DNA of 64,000 bases from Haloglomus litoreum (GCF_029338515.1 NZ_CP119988.1:2666001-2730000), one strand, 5' to 3'; positions 34,754 through 43,393 are shown, numbered from the stretch's first letter. The notes: generated by a model from the sequence alone, not told the origin. Numbers and translations: made by a program.

Positions 34754-35724
34754 TCGTCGGCCCCCGGCGTCGTTGCCCGGGCCGATTCGCCGTCGTCCCC
34801 GGCCGCACCCGGGTCGCCCGCTCGCCGGGCCACGGCCCGTTCGGCGTCGCTCTCGCCCTCCGCGAGGTCGAGGAACACGCGCTCCAGCGACGGGTCCTCC
34901 GTCCGGATGTCGACCATGCGGCCGCCGGCGGCCGCCGCGGCCTCCCGCGCCGCCTCGACGGCGTCCATCGACTCGACGACGGTCTCGTGGCGCTCGTCGC
35001 TCCCCTCGACGGGCGAGGAGCCCTCGACCGGCACGGAGGTGTAGACGTGGTACGTGGTCCGGCCGTACTCGGCCCGCAGCTCCTCGACGCTCCCGCGGGC
35101 GACGATGCGCCCCTCGTTCATGATGGCGATGCGGTCGCAGATGGACTCGACGTGGTAGAGGTTGTGCGCCGAGAAGACGACCGTCTTCCCCTCGTCGGCG
35201 AGGTCACGGGTGAAGTCGATGATGTAGTTGGTCGTCAGTGGGTCCAGGCCGGAGGCGGGCTCGTCGTACACCAGCACGTCCGGGTCGTTGACCAGCGAGC
35301 GGGCGATGGCGACCTTCCGCTTCATCCCCTTCGACATGTCGCCCAGCGGGCGCTCCCGGTATTCCAGGTCGAGCCGGTCGAGCGTGTCGTGGATGCGGGT
35401 CTCGGCCACCTCCCGGTCGACGTCGTAGAGGTCCGCGAAGAAGGTCAGGTAGGAGATGGGGGTCATCTCCTCGTACAGCGGCGACTCCTCGGGGAGGAAG
35501 CCGAGCTGCTGGCGCATCCGCGGGTCGGCGGCGTCGAAGCCCGCGACGGTGGCCTCGCCGGCGGTCGGTTCGAGCAGGCCCGCGAGCGTCTTCAGCGTCG
35601 TCGTCTTGCCGGCCCCGTTCGGACCGATGATACCGAACACCTCGCCGCTCTCGACGGAGAAGGTCGACCCCTCGACGGCGACGAAGTCCCCGTACTCCTT
35701 GCGAAGGTCCCGGACCTCGATCAT
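34750..35724 (-). CDS. ABC transporter ATP-binding protein (NatA/CcmA-like)
   Basis: 324 residues. Walker A is GPNGAGKTTT (residues 34-43), the signature is MSKGMKRKVAIA in place of LSGGQ, Walker B is DVLVYDEP, followed by the switch His in VVFSAHNLY. The C-terminal extension (about 225-324) is acidic and variable. This layout is typical of ATPases for ABC-2 exporters such as Na+ or drug efflux. It is the first gene of the operon and its stop overlaps the permease-PrsW start (ATGA). The start at 35724 is set by MIEVRDL and by a promoter-like ACTTAAGT (35749-35756) 28 bases upstream. Confidence 0.92.
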   Translation of the reverse strand: MIEVRDLRKEYGDFVAVEGSTFSVESGEVFGIIGPNGAGKTTTLKTLAGLLEPTAGEATVAGFDAADPRMRQQLGFLPEESPLYEEMTPISYLTFFADLYDVDREVAETRIHDTLDRLDLEYRERPLGDMSKGMKRKVAIARSLVNDPDVLVYDEPASGLDPLTTNYIIDFTRDLADEGKTVVFSAHNLYHVESICDRIAIMNEGRIVARGSVEELRAEYGRTTYHVYTSVPVEGSSPVEGSDERHETVVESMDAVEAAREAAAAAGGRMVDIRTEDPSLERVFLDLAEGESDAERAVARRAGDPGAAGDDGESARATTPGADE

Positions 35725-35748
35725 TCGTCGGAGACTGGTGCGGGCGAG

Positions 35749-35756
35749 ACTTAAGT
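35749..35756 (-). promoter_or_regulatory. TATA-like promoter of the ABC exporter operon
   Basis: A palindromic ACTTAAGT, the only AT-rich stretch in this spacer, is centred 28 bases before the ATPase start at 35724, implying a leaderless operon transcript. Confidence 0.5.
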
Positions 35757-35842
35757 TCGGGCCCCACTGCCGGATCCCCCCGGCAGCCCACAGGGGTACC
35801 ACCGGAGTAACACATTTGTCCGCGGCCGGTCAGGTTCCGCAC

Positions 35843-35977
35843 ATGGTCGCCGAAACTACCCGCGAGGGCGAGACGTGGTACGAGTGCGAGGCGTGCGGCC
35901 TGCTGTTCGACGACCCCGACGACGCGGCGGCCCACGAGAAGAACTGCGACGCCGAGGAACCCTCCTACATCCAGTAA
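35843..35977 (+). CDS. Mini C2HC zinc-finger protein
   Basis: 44 residues dominated by one zinc-finger module: YECEACGLLFDDPDDAAAHEKNC, that is C-x2-C-x13-H-x3-C. Proteins of this size and shape are common in haloarchaea (I recall DUF7128), and a few haloarchaeal mini zinc fingers are known to influence gene expression or motility. The start is ATG at 35843, with a TATA-like ACATTTGTC about 28-33 bases upstream. It is divergent from the ABC operon. The specific role is unknown. Confidence 0.75.
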   Translation: MVAETTREGETWYECEACGLLFDDPDDAAAHEKNCDAEEPSYIQ

Positions 35978-36061
35978 CGGGGCGACCGCTCAGCCGGGAC
36001 GACCAACCACGGCCGTCGTCCCGGTCGAAACCGCTTTGGGTGCGCCCCCGGCAGTCGTGGT

Positions 36062-36601
36062 ATGGCGCGGGTCTGTCTGCTGGGCGACGACGACGTGGAC
36101 CTCCGGTACGAGTTGCTCTCGCGGGAGACCGCCCGTGAGGCGCTCGCGACCTACGACCTCCGGCAGCCGTACCACAACTCGGTGGCGCTGGAGACCGTCT
36201 CGCTCGGCGCCGCCGTCTCGCTGCTGAACGACCTGAACTGGTACCTCGTCCGCTTCGTCGACCAGGTGCTCGTCCTCGAACCGTCCGTCAGCGACGACGA
36301 GTGGCTCTCGCGGGACCTGGCGGCCGCCCTCCGTGACGACGAACTCACCCCCGAGGAGAGCGACCGGTTCCTGAAGGTGTACGGCGTCGTGACGGCCGGC
36401 GGTGGGGACGACGGCGCGAGCGATGAGAGCGACGGAGCCGACGACGAGGGCAACGACGACGAGACGCGCCGTGGTCCCGCCCGGAAGCTCGTCGACCCGA
36501 TGTTCGTCACGCGGACGGGCCCGGAGCTCCCCGAGTACGACCTCCGCGACGTGGACGAGACGGTCGTCGTCCGCGTCACGGAGGGTGAGTTCGGCGCTTG
36601 A
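36062..36601 (+). CDS. DUF5804 family protein
   Basis: 179 residues, soluble and acidic. The N-terminal half (VCLLGDDDVDLRYELLSRETAREALATYDLRQPYHNSVALETVSLGAAVSLLNDLNWYLVRF) is the part I recognise as the haloarchaeal DUF5804 family. An Asp/Ser/Gly-rich insertion (about 113-138) separates it from a short C-terminal conserved part. Function is unknown. It stands alone, with a CGCTTTGGG promoter-like stretch about 30 bases before the ATG. Confidence 0.7.
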   Translation: MARVCLLGDDDVDLRYELLSRETAREALATYDLRQPYHNSVALETVSLGAAVSLLNDLNWYLVRFVDQVLVLEPSVSDDEWLSRDLAAALRDDELTPEESDRFLKVYGVVTAGGGDDGASDESDGADDEGNDDETRRGPARKLVDPMFVTRTGPELPEYDLRDVDETVVVRVTEGEFGA

Positions 36602-36644
36602 GTCTCCGGCCGGTTGAAGTGCGACGGGGCACAGCCTCCGCGTG

Positions 36645-37652
36645 ATGTCGACGCCCTCCACCACCGATACGGACACCGGTGGCCGCCCGGCCCCGTCCAC
36701 GACCTCGTACTTCTCGCGTGGCGTCGAGGTGGCGGCCGGCCGCCCGTGGCTGGCGCTGGCCCCGCTCGTCGCGGGGCTCCTGTCGCTCGACCAGCTCGAA
36801 CGGGCCGCCCGCGCCGACGTGACGATGCAGATCAACTTCGGCCTCCCGACGCCCGTCGCCGGGGTCTGGACGTTCCTGAACGCGCCCACCGAGTCCGGCG
36901 TCTCCGTGTTCGGCTACTCCAGCACCGCCGTCGCGAACCGGCCGGAACTCCTCCTGACCGGGGTCGGGGTCGCCGGCGGGAGCCTCCTCCTCGTCGGCCT
37001 CCTGACGGCCGTCTACCTCGGGAGCATCGACGACGCGCTCGCGGGGCAGTCCAGTGACCCACTCGACAACCTCCGACGGTACGCTCCCGTGACCCTCGTG
37101 TTCGCCGCACTCCAGTTCTGCTTCCTGCTGGTCCTGCTGGTCCTCGGCGGTGGTGTCCTCGCGGCCAGGACGGGCGCCGCGGCCGCCCTGTTCGTCCCCG
37201 TCTTCATCGCGGCGCTGGTCGGCTACTACCTGCTGGCACCGGGCGTCTACGTCGGTGTCGCCGCGGACCTCGACGTGGTTCCGGCGTTCCGGCGCGGCGC
37301 CCGAGTGGCGCTCACGGCGGACTACGTCGTCTTCGCGCTGGCCTACGCCGCCCTCGTGGCGGTCTGCTCGGTGCCGCTGTCGTCGTTCGCGTTCACGGCG
37401 GGCCTGCCCACCATCCTCGCGACGGCCCTCGTCGCTGCGCCGGTCGGCCTCGCGCTCAACGCCGCGACGATGGCGTTCGTCCGGTACCGGGTCGGAGAGG
37501 CAAGCGACACGACTCGCCCGCCCAGGGACGACGACACCCCGGACGCGGGGCAGTACGAGGAGAAGGGCGACGGCATCGACGGCATCGTGATGGGGATGGG
37601 TCCGGCAGAGGACGAGGACGGAGACGAGGCTGATAACCGGCGAGACCAGTAG
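36645..37652 (+). CDS. Polytopic membrane protein of unknown function
   Basis: 335 residues. After a Thr/Ser-rich N-terminus there are about six hydrophobic segments. The central part (VGYYLLAPGVYVGVAADLDVVPAFRRGARVAL) resembles the membrane-embedded repeats found in DUF4013-like or glycerophosphodiester-type membrane domains of haloarchaea, but I do not recognise the family with confidence. The C-terminus is acidic and hydrophilic. ATG at 36645 is preferred to an overlapping GTG at 36642. It is convergent with the exonuclease gene. Confidence 0.65.
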   Translation: MSTPSTTDTDTGGRPAPSTTSYFSRGVEVAAGRPWLALAPLVAGLLSLDQLERAARADVTMQINFGLPTPVAGVWTFLNAPTESGVSVFGYSSTAVANRPELLLTGVGVAGGSLLLVGLLTAVYLGSIDDALAGQSSDPLDNLRRYAPVTLVFAALQFCFLLVLLVLGGGVLAARTGAAAALFVPVFIAALVGYYLLAPGVYVGVAADLDVVPAFRRGARVALTADYVVFALAYAALVAVCSVPLSSFAFTAGLPTILATALVAAPVGLALNAATMAFVRYRVGEASDTTRPPRDDDTPDAGQYEEKGDGIDGIVMGMGPAEDEDGDEADNRRDQ

Positions 37653-37708
37653 CGGATACCGGAGCCGGACACCTCCAGTGGACCGGGGATGTGCTCCGGG
37701 GATACCGT

Positions 37709-38356
37709 TCAGAACTCCCGTCGCGTCCCCGCGAACGCCGGGTCGAACGGGAGCCCGACATCACCCCAGTAGACGAGGAGGTTGTTCTCGAGGTCCGTCT
37801 TCAGGTAGTGCTCCACAACCGCCCCGAGGTCCGAGCCAGCCCCGGTCCGCACGCCGTCGAGGTAGGCCGGACCGAGTTCCTCGCCGAAGCGCGTGTTCGT
37901 GACCACCTCGCCGCGCCAGACCGTCTCGGCGGGCGTCGCGTCGTAGGCCGCGACACACTCCTCCAGGCTGGGCCACTTCCGCCCCGCGTCGTCCGCCCGT
38001 CGCTTGCGGTCGGCGTAGAGGTCGAGGTGGTCGACGGGTGGGAGCGCGACGGGGGCGGCGTCGTGGGCCTCGAGCCGCGTGTGGAGGAACGGGAGGTCGA
38101 ACTCGGCACCGTTGTAGGTGACCAGCCGGTCGGCCCCGTACCCGGCCAGCCGGTCGAACGCCTCGCGGATGACGGCCACCTCGTCGTCGCCCGCCCGGAG
38201 CACGCAGTCGTACTCAGCGGCCGAGCCGGGCGTGCCGCGCTCGTGGATGCCGACGCCGATGGCGACCACCTCGCCCTGCTCGGGGTCCCAGTGTGTCGTC
38301 TCGATGTCCAGCGTCGTGACCCGACCCGCCCCGTCGTCGTCCCGGGAGAACTGCAT
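37709..38356 (-). CDS. RNase H-fold 3'-5' exonuclease (DnaQ/PolB-exo-like)
   Basis: 215 residues. Exo motif I is TLDIETTHWDP (D and E as metal ligands), motif II is VTYNGAEFDLPFLHTR (Asp in NGxxFD), and a later helical part with WPSLEECVAAYD carries the third motif region. It resembles the free-standing archaeal exonucleases of the RNase_H_2 group. It probably trims 3' ends of DNA in repair. The start at 38356 is chosen because the TATA-like TTTTATACC (38379-38387) lies 26 bases upstream and the longer frame runs through the promoter. The shared GGAGTGGAAGTG motif is 20 bases further upstream. Confidence 0.85.
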   Translation of the reverse strand: MQFSRDDDGAGRVTTLDIETTHWDPEQGEVVAIGVGIHERGTPGSAAEYDCVLRAGDDEVAVIREAFDRLAGYGADRLVTYNGAEFDLPFLHTRLEAHDAAPVALPPVDHLDLYADRKRRADDAGRKWPSLEECVAAYDATPAETVWRGEVVTNTRFGEELGPAYLDGVRTGAGSDLGAVVEHYLKTDLENNLLVYWGDVGLPFDPAFAGTRREF

Positions 38357-38378
38357 GGCCGGTGCCGTCGGCGAAGTG

Positions 38379-38413
38379 GTATAAAAGCGTGCGGTGACCG
38401 GAGTGGAAGTGAA
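38379..38413 (-). promoter_or_regulatory. Promoter of the exonuclease gene with shared replication/repair motif
   Basis: A TATA box (TTTTATACC on the minus strand, 38379-38387) is preceded by the motif CCGGAGTGGAAGTGAA (+ strand, 38398-38413). The layout nearly superimposes on the rpa3 promoter: the distance from GGTATA to the motif is 20 bases here and 19 there. Confidence 0.6.
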
Positions 38414-38415
38414 CC

Positions 38416-38967
38416 TCACTCGAAGCCGCGACCGACGCCGTCGTCCTCGATGAGGTCGTCGAGTTCCTTCGACAGCAGTTCCTCGGCCTCCTCGAACGTG
38501 TCGGTCAGTTCGTCCATCTCGTCCGGGCGGCCGTCGAACTCGTACTCCATCGGGCCGAACGCGGGCGAGTCGAGCGCGTCCATCACGTCCTCGAACAGCG
38601 CGTCACCGGTCGTCGGCGCGTCGGCGTGGGTCTTCAGGACCTCCTCCAGTCGCTTCGCCGACTCCTTCGCGGCGTCCTCGTCCTCCGGGGCCGAGCGGAC
38701 GCCGAACCGGCCGTCGTGGTCCCGGTCGGGGAACAGCGGTTCGAGGTCGTCGTCGATGCGACGGGCCACCTCGCTCCCGACGCCCTTCACGTCGAACGGG
38801 TTCCGGGCGTAGGTCTTGAGCTGGAACACGCCCGCCGAGGGGTGCCCGATGAACATATCCTCGCCGAGGCCGCCCCTGCGGTCCCCCGCGACGGCCCGCC
38901 AGCCGTCCGGGTCGGCCCCGGAGTCGACCACGTCCTCGACGATGTCCTGCCAGTCGCGCACGCGCAT
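38416..38967 (-). CDS. Conserved acidic protein of unknown function
   Basis: 183 residues, soluble. The N-terminal part (WQDIVEDVVDSGADPDGWRAVAGDRRGG...) and a central GHPSAGVFQLKTYARNPFDVKGVGSEVARRIDDDLEPLF look conserved-domain-like, with a strongly acidic C-terminal half predicted helical. I do not recognise the family. It is divergent from the Dna2-like gene (starts 112 bases apart) and just upstream of the exonuclease, so a link to DNA metabolism is plausible from position only. The start at 38967 is chosen; the longer frame is a shadow of the helicase gene. Confidence 0.65.
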   Translation of the reverse strand: MRVRDWQDIVEDVVDSGADPDGWRAVAGDRRGGLGEDMFIGHPSAGVFQLKTYARNPFDVKGVGSEVARRIDDDLEPLFPDRDHDGRFGVRSAPEDEDAAKESAKRLEEVLKTHADAPTTGDALFEDVMDALDSPAFGPMEYEFDGRPDEMDELTDTFEEAEELLSKELDDLIEDDGVGRGFE

Positions 38968-39078
38968 GAGGGTGGGTAACGGTGGCGACGGCAAGAGCGT
39001 GTCGTCCCCGACGCCACCCGCCGGTCCAGTAGTGGGGGTGACCGACACGCTCTTTCCCCCGACGGCACAGGGACGGCT

Positions 39079-41874
39079 GTGAACGTTCGGGGGCCAGTGG
39101 TCGAGGTCGGCGAGACGCGGACGGTGAGCGGCGGGACCGACCTCGCGGAGGTGACGGTTCGACCGGAGGGGGGCCGAGCGGCGCCGACGCAGGTGACGCT
39201 GTGGCGCAAGTGGGCCGAATCCGTCGACTACCTCGAACCGGGGATGGAACTCCTGGTGACGGACGTCGAGACCGACGAGTGGCAGGGCGAGACGCAGTAC
39301 AGCACGACCCCGACCTCGTGGGTCGTCGTCGAGCCGGACTTCCTCGTCGACGTGACGGGCATCCGCGCGTGGGTCCAGTGCCCGCGGATGTACTACCTGA
39401 ACAAGTTGCAGGGCGTCCCGCTGAAGTACCCCGTCGTGAAGGGGACCGTCGTCCACGAGGTGTTCGGCGACCTGCTGCGCGGCGGCGACCTGGACGAGGC
39501 CGTCGAGCGGCAGGTCGAGGCGGCCGCGCTCGACATCGGCCTCCTGGGGCTGGACCCCGACGAGGTGGCCGAGGAGGTGCGCGCGAACGCGGCGGCCATC
39601 GAGGCCTGGCTGCAGCAGGGGACGCTCACCGAGGCGGACGAGTGGCGCTCGGAGCAGACGCTCGTCTCGGAGACGTTCGGCATCAAGGGCCGCGCCGACG
39701 CCGTCCGCCGGGGCGCGCCGGTCGAGTTGAAGACGGGCAAGAACACGAAGGGCGAACCCCGGTTCCAGGACAAGGTGCAGGCGGCGTGTTACGCGCTGAT
39801 GCTGGGGGAGTACGCGGACGTCGATGGCGCCGTAGCGGAGGATGGAACGCCCATCAGCGGCGGCGGCGACACCGCGGCGGCCATCCCGGACACGGGGACG
39901 CTCATCTACACGAAGAACGCGGCACTCGACCGCAACGAGGAGTCCGGCGACCTCTCCCCGGCGAAGGACTTCTCCATCGGTCGGGGCTTCGCGGAGTACG
40001 TCCTCCGCGAGCGCAACCACCTCGCCGCGATGGAGCACGACCACTCCGTTCCGACGGGGTACGAGGCGAACGCGAAGTGCGAGTACTGCTTCGAGCAGGA
40101 CCCGTGCATGGCGGTGGCGGGGCGGCTCGAACAGGAGGCCAAAGCCGGGATGATCCCCGGCATCGCGGTCGCCGAGGAGGAGCAGGCGTACTTCGAGCGC
40201 TTCTACCGTGCCATCGAGGAGGAGCGCCGGGAGGTCCACCACGAGTACCGCAAGCTCTGGGAGCAGACGGCCCAGGAGCGGGCCGACGACGACCGCGCGC
40301 TCATCGGGCTGGAGCCGGCGGGCCGCGAGTGGCGCGAGGCCGAGAGCCGGTGGGAGCTGCGCGCCCGCCGGACGAGCGAGGCCGTCTCGAAGATCCGCGA
40401 GGGCGACCTCGTCCTCGCCAGCGAGGGCCACCCGACGCGGACGAAGGCCGAACTCGCGCGCGTCGAGTCGCTGGGGACCGGCACCGACGGCGAGGTCGTC
40501 CTGACGGCCGACGAGCCGCTCGACGTCCGCCGGCTGGACGTGTATCCCTCCGAGTTGACCGTCGACCGGCAGCTGAACGCGCTCCACGACGCCATCCTCG
40601 CGGGCGACGACGAGCGCAAGGACGTGCTGTTCGGGCGGCGCGAGCCGGCGTTCCGCGACGACCACGAGACGCACATCGACAACAACGAGTCGCAGAACGA
40701 GGCCGTCAACCTCGCGCTGAACGCCGAGGACTTCGCGCTGGTCCACGGGCCGCCGGGGACCGGCAAGACGTACACGCTGGCGACGCTCGTCCGCGCGCTC
40801 GTCGACCGCGGTGATCGCGTCCTCCTCTCGGCGTTCACCAACCGCGCGGTCGACAACGCGCTGGAGGCCCTGCGCGACCAGGGGTTCGAGGAGTTCCTCC
40901 GCGTCGGTTCGAAGTCCGGCGTCCGCGCGGATATGCACGACCACCTGCTGGACCGGACCGGGGACCCCGACCGGGTCGCGCGCGAACTGCGCGAGGCGCC
41001 CGTGGTGGCGGCGACCACCGCGTCCTGCGGGTCGCGGGCGGTGAAATCACGCGAGTTCGACGTCGCCGTGGTCGACGAGGCCGGCCAGCTGACGGAGCCG
41101 GGGACCTTCCTCGCGACGAACCGCGCCGACCGGTTCGTGCTCGTCGGCGACCACCAGCAGCTCCCGCCCGTCGTCCGTGCCGAGAATAGCGGGGGCGAGC
41201 AAAGCGAGCCCCTGGACTCGAGCGGGGACCGAAGCGACCCGCGAGAGCACGACCTGCAGACGTCGCTGTTCGAGCGGCTCATCGAGGCCCACCCCGGGGC
41301 GGGCGTGATGCTGGACCGTCAGTACCGGATGTGCCAGCGGGTCCAGTGGTTCTCCTCGGAGGAGTTCTACGACGGGGAGTTGCGCCCGGCGACGCCCGAG
41401 GTGGCGGGCCGCCGGCTCGACGACCTCGACGGCGTGGACCCCTCGCTGCTTCCGGCACACCTCTCCGACGCCGTCGCGTTCGTGGACCCGGACGGCCGGC
41501 AGGTCGGGAACACGAACCCGACGGAGGCCGACGCGGTGGCCGACACGGTGCGCGCGTACCTCGACGCCGGCGTCGCGCCCGAGGACATCGGCGTCATCGC
41601 GCCGTTCCGGGCACAGGTCGCCGAGATCGGCAAGCGCCTCGACGGCACCGGCGTCGCCGTCGACACCGTCGACCGGTTCCAGGGGTCGGCGAAGGAGGTC
41701 ATCGTCGTCTCGTTCGTCGCCACCGACGACGTGGAGAGCCCCATCTTCGAGGATCATCGCCGGATGAACGTCGCGCTCACGCGGGCGAAGCGGGCGCTCG
41801 CGCTCGTGGGCGACGCGACGGCGCTGGAGTCGGACGACTTCTACCGGCGGCTGCTGGCGTGGGCGCGGCGATAG
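39079..41874 (+). CDS. Dna2-like nuclease-helicase
   Basis: 931 residues; the start is GTG. The N-terminal OB-like segment is followed by a RecB/Cas4-type nuclease with an Fe-S cluster set C101, C334, C337 and C343 and active-site elements HEVFGDLL, GRADAVRR and ELKTGK. The C-terminal SF1B helicase has Walker A GPPGTGKT (near 558), DEAGQ, a GDHQQLPPV motif, YRM, and the late VDRFQGSAKEVIVVS and LTRAKRALALVGD. This is the Dna2 arrangement: a flap/5'-end processing nuclease coupled to a helicase. A hydrophilic insertion (about 702-723) interrupts the helicase core after LPPVV. It is divergent from an unknown acidic gene and near the exonuclease. Confidence 0.92.
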   Translation: MNVRGPVVEVGETRTVSGGTDLAEVTVRPEGGRAAPTQVTLWRKWAESVDYLEPGMELLVTDVETDEWQGETQYSTTPTSWVVVEPDFLVDVTGIRAWVQCPRMYYLNKLQGVPLKYPVVKGTVVHEVFGDLLRGGDLDEAVERQVEAAALDIGLLGLDPDEVAEEVRANAAAIEAWLQQGTLTEADEWRSEQTLVSETFGIKGRADAVRRGAPVELKTGKNTKGEPRFQDKVQAACYALMLGEYADVDGAVAEDGTPISGGGDTAAAIPDTGTLIYTKNAALDRNEESGDLSPAKDFSIGRGFAEYVLRERNHLAAMEHDHSVPTGYEANAKCEYCFEQDPCMAVAGRLEQEAKAGMIPGIAVAEEEQAYFERFYRAIEEERREVHHEYRKLWEQTAQERADDDRALIGLEPAGREWREAESRWELRARRTSEAVSKIREGDLVLASEGHPTRTKAELARVESLGTGTDGEVVLTADEPLDVRRLDVYPSELTVDRQLNALHDAILAGDDERKDVLFGRREPAFRDDHETHIDNNESQNEAVNLALNAEDFALVHGPPGTGKTYTLATLVRALVDRGDRVLLSAFTNRAVDNALEALRDQGFEEFLRVGSKSGVRADMHDHLLDRTGDPDRVARELREAPVVAATTASCGSRAVKSREFDVAVVDEAGQLTEPGTFLATNRADRFVLVGDHQQLPPVVRAENSGGEQSEPLDSSGDRSDPREHDLQTSLFERLIEAHPGAGVMLDRQYRMCQRVQWFSSEEFYDGELRPATPEVAGRRLDDLDGVDPSLLPAHLSDAVAFVDPDGRQVGNTNPTEADAVADTVRAYLDAGVAPEDIGVIAPFRAQVAEIGKRLDGTGVAVDTVDRFQGSAKEVIVVSFVATDDVESPIFEDHRRMNVALTRAKRALALVGDATALESDDFYRRLLAWARR
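41191..41245 (+). repeat. In-frame hairpin-type insertion in the helicase gene
   Basis: Two adjacent imperfect hairpins: GGGGC (41192-41196) with GCCCC (41208-41212), enclosing a GCGAGC direct repeat, and GCGGG (41222-41226) with CCCGC (41238-41242). Together they encode a Ser/Gly/Asp/Glu-rich surface segment of about 20 residues inside the SF1 helicase. The style resembles the stem-loops of the non-coding elements at 20.4 and 21.4 kb. Confidence 0.4.
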
Positions 41875-41936
41875 GGCGGACAGCCGCCCGGGACAGTCGG
41901 GAGACCCGCGTCCCCGACGGCTGCTCGCCGGTGGTG

Positions 41937-42737
41937 CTACCAGGGGTAGTCGATGTCGAAGGCTTCCCGGAGGCGCTCACGCCACTCCTCCTCGCCGACG
42001 ACCGGGTGCTCGGTCGCCTCGCCGTCGATCCACTCGACGAACTGGGTCGGGGTGAGCTTCACGTGTCCGTCCGCCGTCGCGCGGGTGACGACCGGTGAAC
42101 CGGTGAACGGCGACTCCGGAGCGGTCGAGAGGTGGTCGTTGGTGGCCGCGAAGTAGTCCAGGGACCGGGCCGTCGTCTCGAACAGGTAGCGGTCGGTCCA
42201 CTCGCCGGTCCTCGGGCACCGGTACTGTGTCAGCCCGTGGGCGTCGGGCCGTTCCGTGCCGACCACCCGCCACGCGACGCCCGCGTCGTCGGTGACCACG
42301 CGCCCGTCCAGCGGGAGCGGGCGGCGCATCGTCGGCGTCCCGAGCCCCACGTCCACGAGATACCGCTCGTCCGCCAGCGTCACCAGGTTCACCAGGTGGT
42401 TCGCCGGGGGGCGGGCCTCGCCGTCCGCCCGGAGCATCTTCGCCGCCACGTACGACTGCTCGACACCCAGGGCGTCGAGCAGCCAGCCGAACAGGCCGTT
42501 GAGTTCGTAGCAGTACCCGCCCCGGCCCCGGACGACGACCTTCTCGAACAGGGCCGCGAGGTCGAGCCTGACACCGCCCCCGGACTGCGACCCGAACGGG
42601 TCCCCCGCGACCGATAGCGTCTCGAACGGGACCCCCCGGACGTGTGCCTCCTGGAGCGTCGCGACCGCGGCAGCGTCGGGCTCCCCAGCCGGGAGTGGCT
42701 CTCCCCCGAACCGCTCCAGGTAGACGTGCGGTTCCAT
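41937..42737 (-). CDS. Arylamine N-acetyltransferase
   Basis: 266 residues with the full catalytic triad C76 (RGGYCYELNG), H114 (ANHLVNLV) and D129 (YLVDVG). The opening YLERFGGE...HVRGVPFETL is the family N-terminus. NAT enzymes transfer acetyl groups from acetyl-CoA to arylamines or related nitrogen compounds; the physiological substrate here is unknown. A TATA box (GTATATG on the + strand, 42761-42767) is centred 27 bases before the ATG, implying a leaderless mRNA. Confidence 0.92.
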   Translation of the reverse strand: MEPHVYLERFGGEPLPAGEPDAAAVATLQEAHVRGVPFETLSVAGDPFGSQSGGGVRLDLAALFEKVVVRGRGGYCYELNGLFGWLLDALGVEQSYVAAKMLRADGEARPPANHLVNLVTLADERYLVDVGLGTPTMRRPLPLDGRVVTDDAGVAWRVVGTERPDAHGLTQYRCPRTGEWTDRYLFETTARSLDYFAATNDHLSTAPESPFTGSPVVTRATADGHVKLTPTQFVEWIDGEATEHPVVGEEEWRERLREAFDIDYPW

Positions 42738-42760
42738 ACCACACTGACTCGCCGGTCAGG

Positions 42761-42767
42761 GTATATG
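42761..42767 (-). promoter_or_regulatory. TATA box of the arylamine N-acetyltransferase gene
   Basis: CATATAC on the minus strand is centred 27 bases from the start codon at 42737, the standard spacing of haloarchaeal leaderless genes. Confidence 0.55.
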
Positions 42768-42840
42768 GGTACTCCCGGCCCTAACCGGGGCTATTAGTTG
42801 CAGGGGGCCTCGCGTGCCAATCCTTATCAAGTGGGGAAGC

Positions 42841-42860
42841 GTGACACGCACACATGTCAC
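42841..42860. promoter_or_regulatory. Inverted repeat overlapping a start codon
   Basis: GTGACA (42841-42846) and TGTCAC (42855-42860) are 6-base inverted arms separated by 8 bases. The right arm covers the ATG of the membrane protein gene at 42854. It could be an operator or could form an mRNA stem; part of the symmetry may be chance. Confidence 0.3.
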
Positions 42861-43393
42861 AGAGCGACACCGGCGTCGACGACGCCAACGTGGACACGAC
42901 GCTCGCCAACGAGCACGCCGAACCGAACATGGAGGTCCTGGCCGGAATCTTCGCCGACGGCCTCGTGGGCGCGCTCGGCGGCTTCGTGGGTACCTCGCTG
43001 ATGACCGTCGTGTTCCTCGTGGGGGCGTCGCTGGGCGGCTTCGAGATGTCGTCGTTCGGGACGACCGCGCAGCTCATCGGGCTGGACGCCATCCTCGGGC
43101 CGGAGATGGTGCTGGCGGCGGGCTACGTCATCTTCCTCGGCGGCGGGATGACGACGTGGCCGCTGCTGTTCGCCTCCATCGGGCGCTACCTGCCCGGCGA
43201 GAACTTCGCCACCGCCGGCCTCACCTACGGGTTCGTCCTCTGGACGGGCTTCGTCCTGGCGTTCAACGTCGGCTACAGCGGCACCTCGCTGGTGCTGTAC
43301 GTCCTGATCACGCTCGTCGCCCACCTGGTGTACGGCTTCTCGATGGGCTCGGTGTTCGACTACCTCGCCGACCGGCCCCAGACGCTGGTCTGA
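42854..43393 (+). CDS. Four-span membrane protein (DUF6789-like)
   Basis: 179 residues. A polar acidic N-terminus of about 28 residues is followed by four to five membrane segments with DGLVGALGGFVGTSLMTVVFL, LAAGYVIFLGGGMTTWPLLFASIGRYLP, and LVAHLVYGFSMGSVFDYL. Proteins like this in haloarchaea are often labelled cytochrome c oxidase subunit I, but I see none of the heme or copper ligands expected of that subunit, so the label is not supported here. Function is unknown. A TATA-like CCTTATCAAG lies about 28 bases upstream. Confidence 0.65.
   Translation: MSQSDTGVDDANVDTTLANEHAEPNMEVLAGIFADGLVGALGGFVGTSLMTVVFLVGASLGGFEMSSFGTTAQLIGLDAILGPEMVLAAGYVIFLGGGMTTWPLLFASIGRYLPGENFATAGLTYGFVLWTGFVLAFNVGYSGTSLVLYVLITLVAHLVYGFSMGSVFDYLADRPQTLV

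Noticed and set aside
38968..40944. Long minus-strand extension of the 183-residue gene
   Set aside because: Entirely antisense to the Dna2-like gene; the conserved-looking part starts at 38967.
42854..43393. Cytochrome c oxidase subunit I for the four-span membrane protein
   Set aside because: No heme or copper histidine ligands, and far too short for that subunit.
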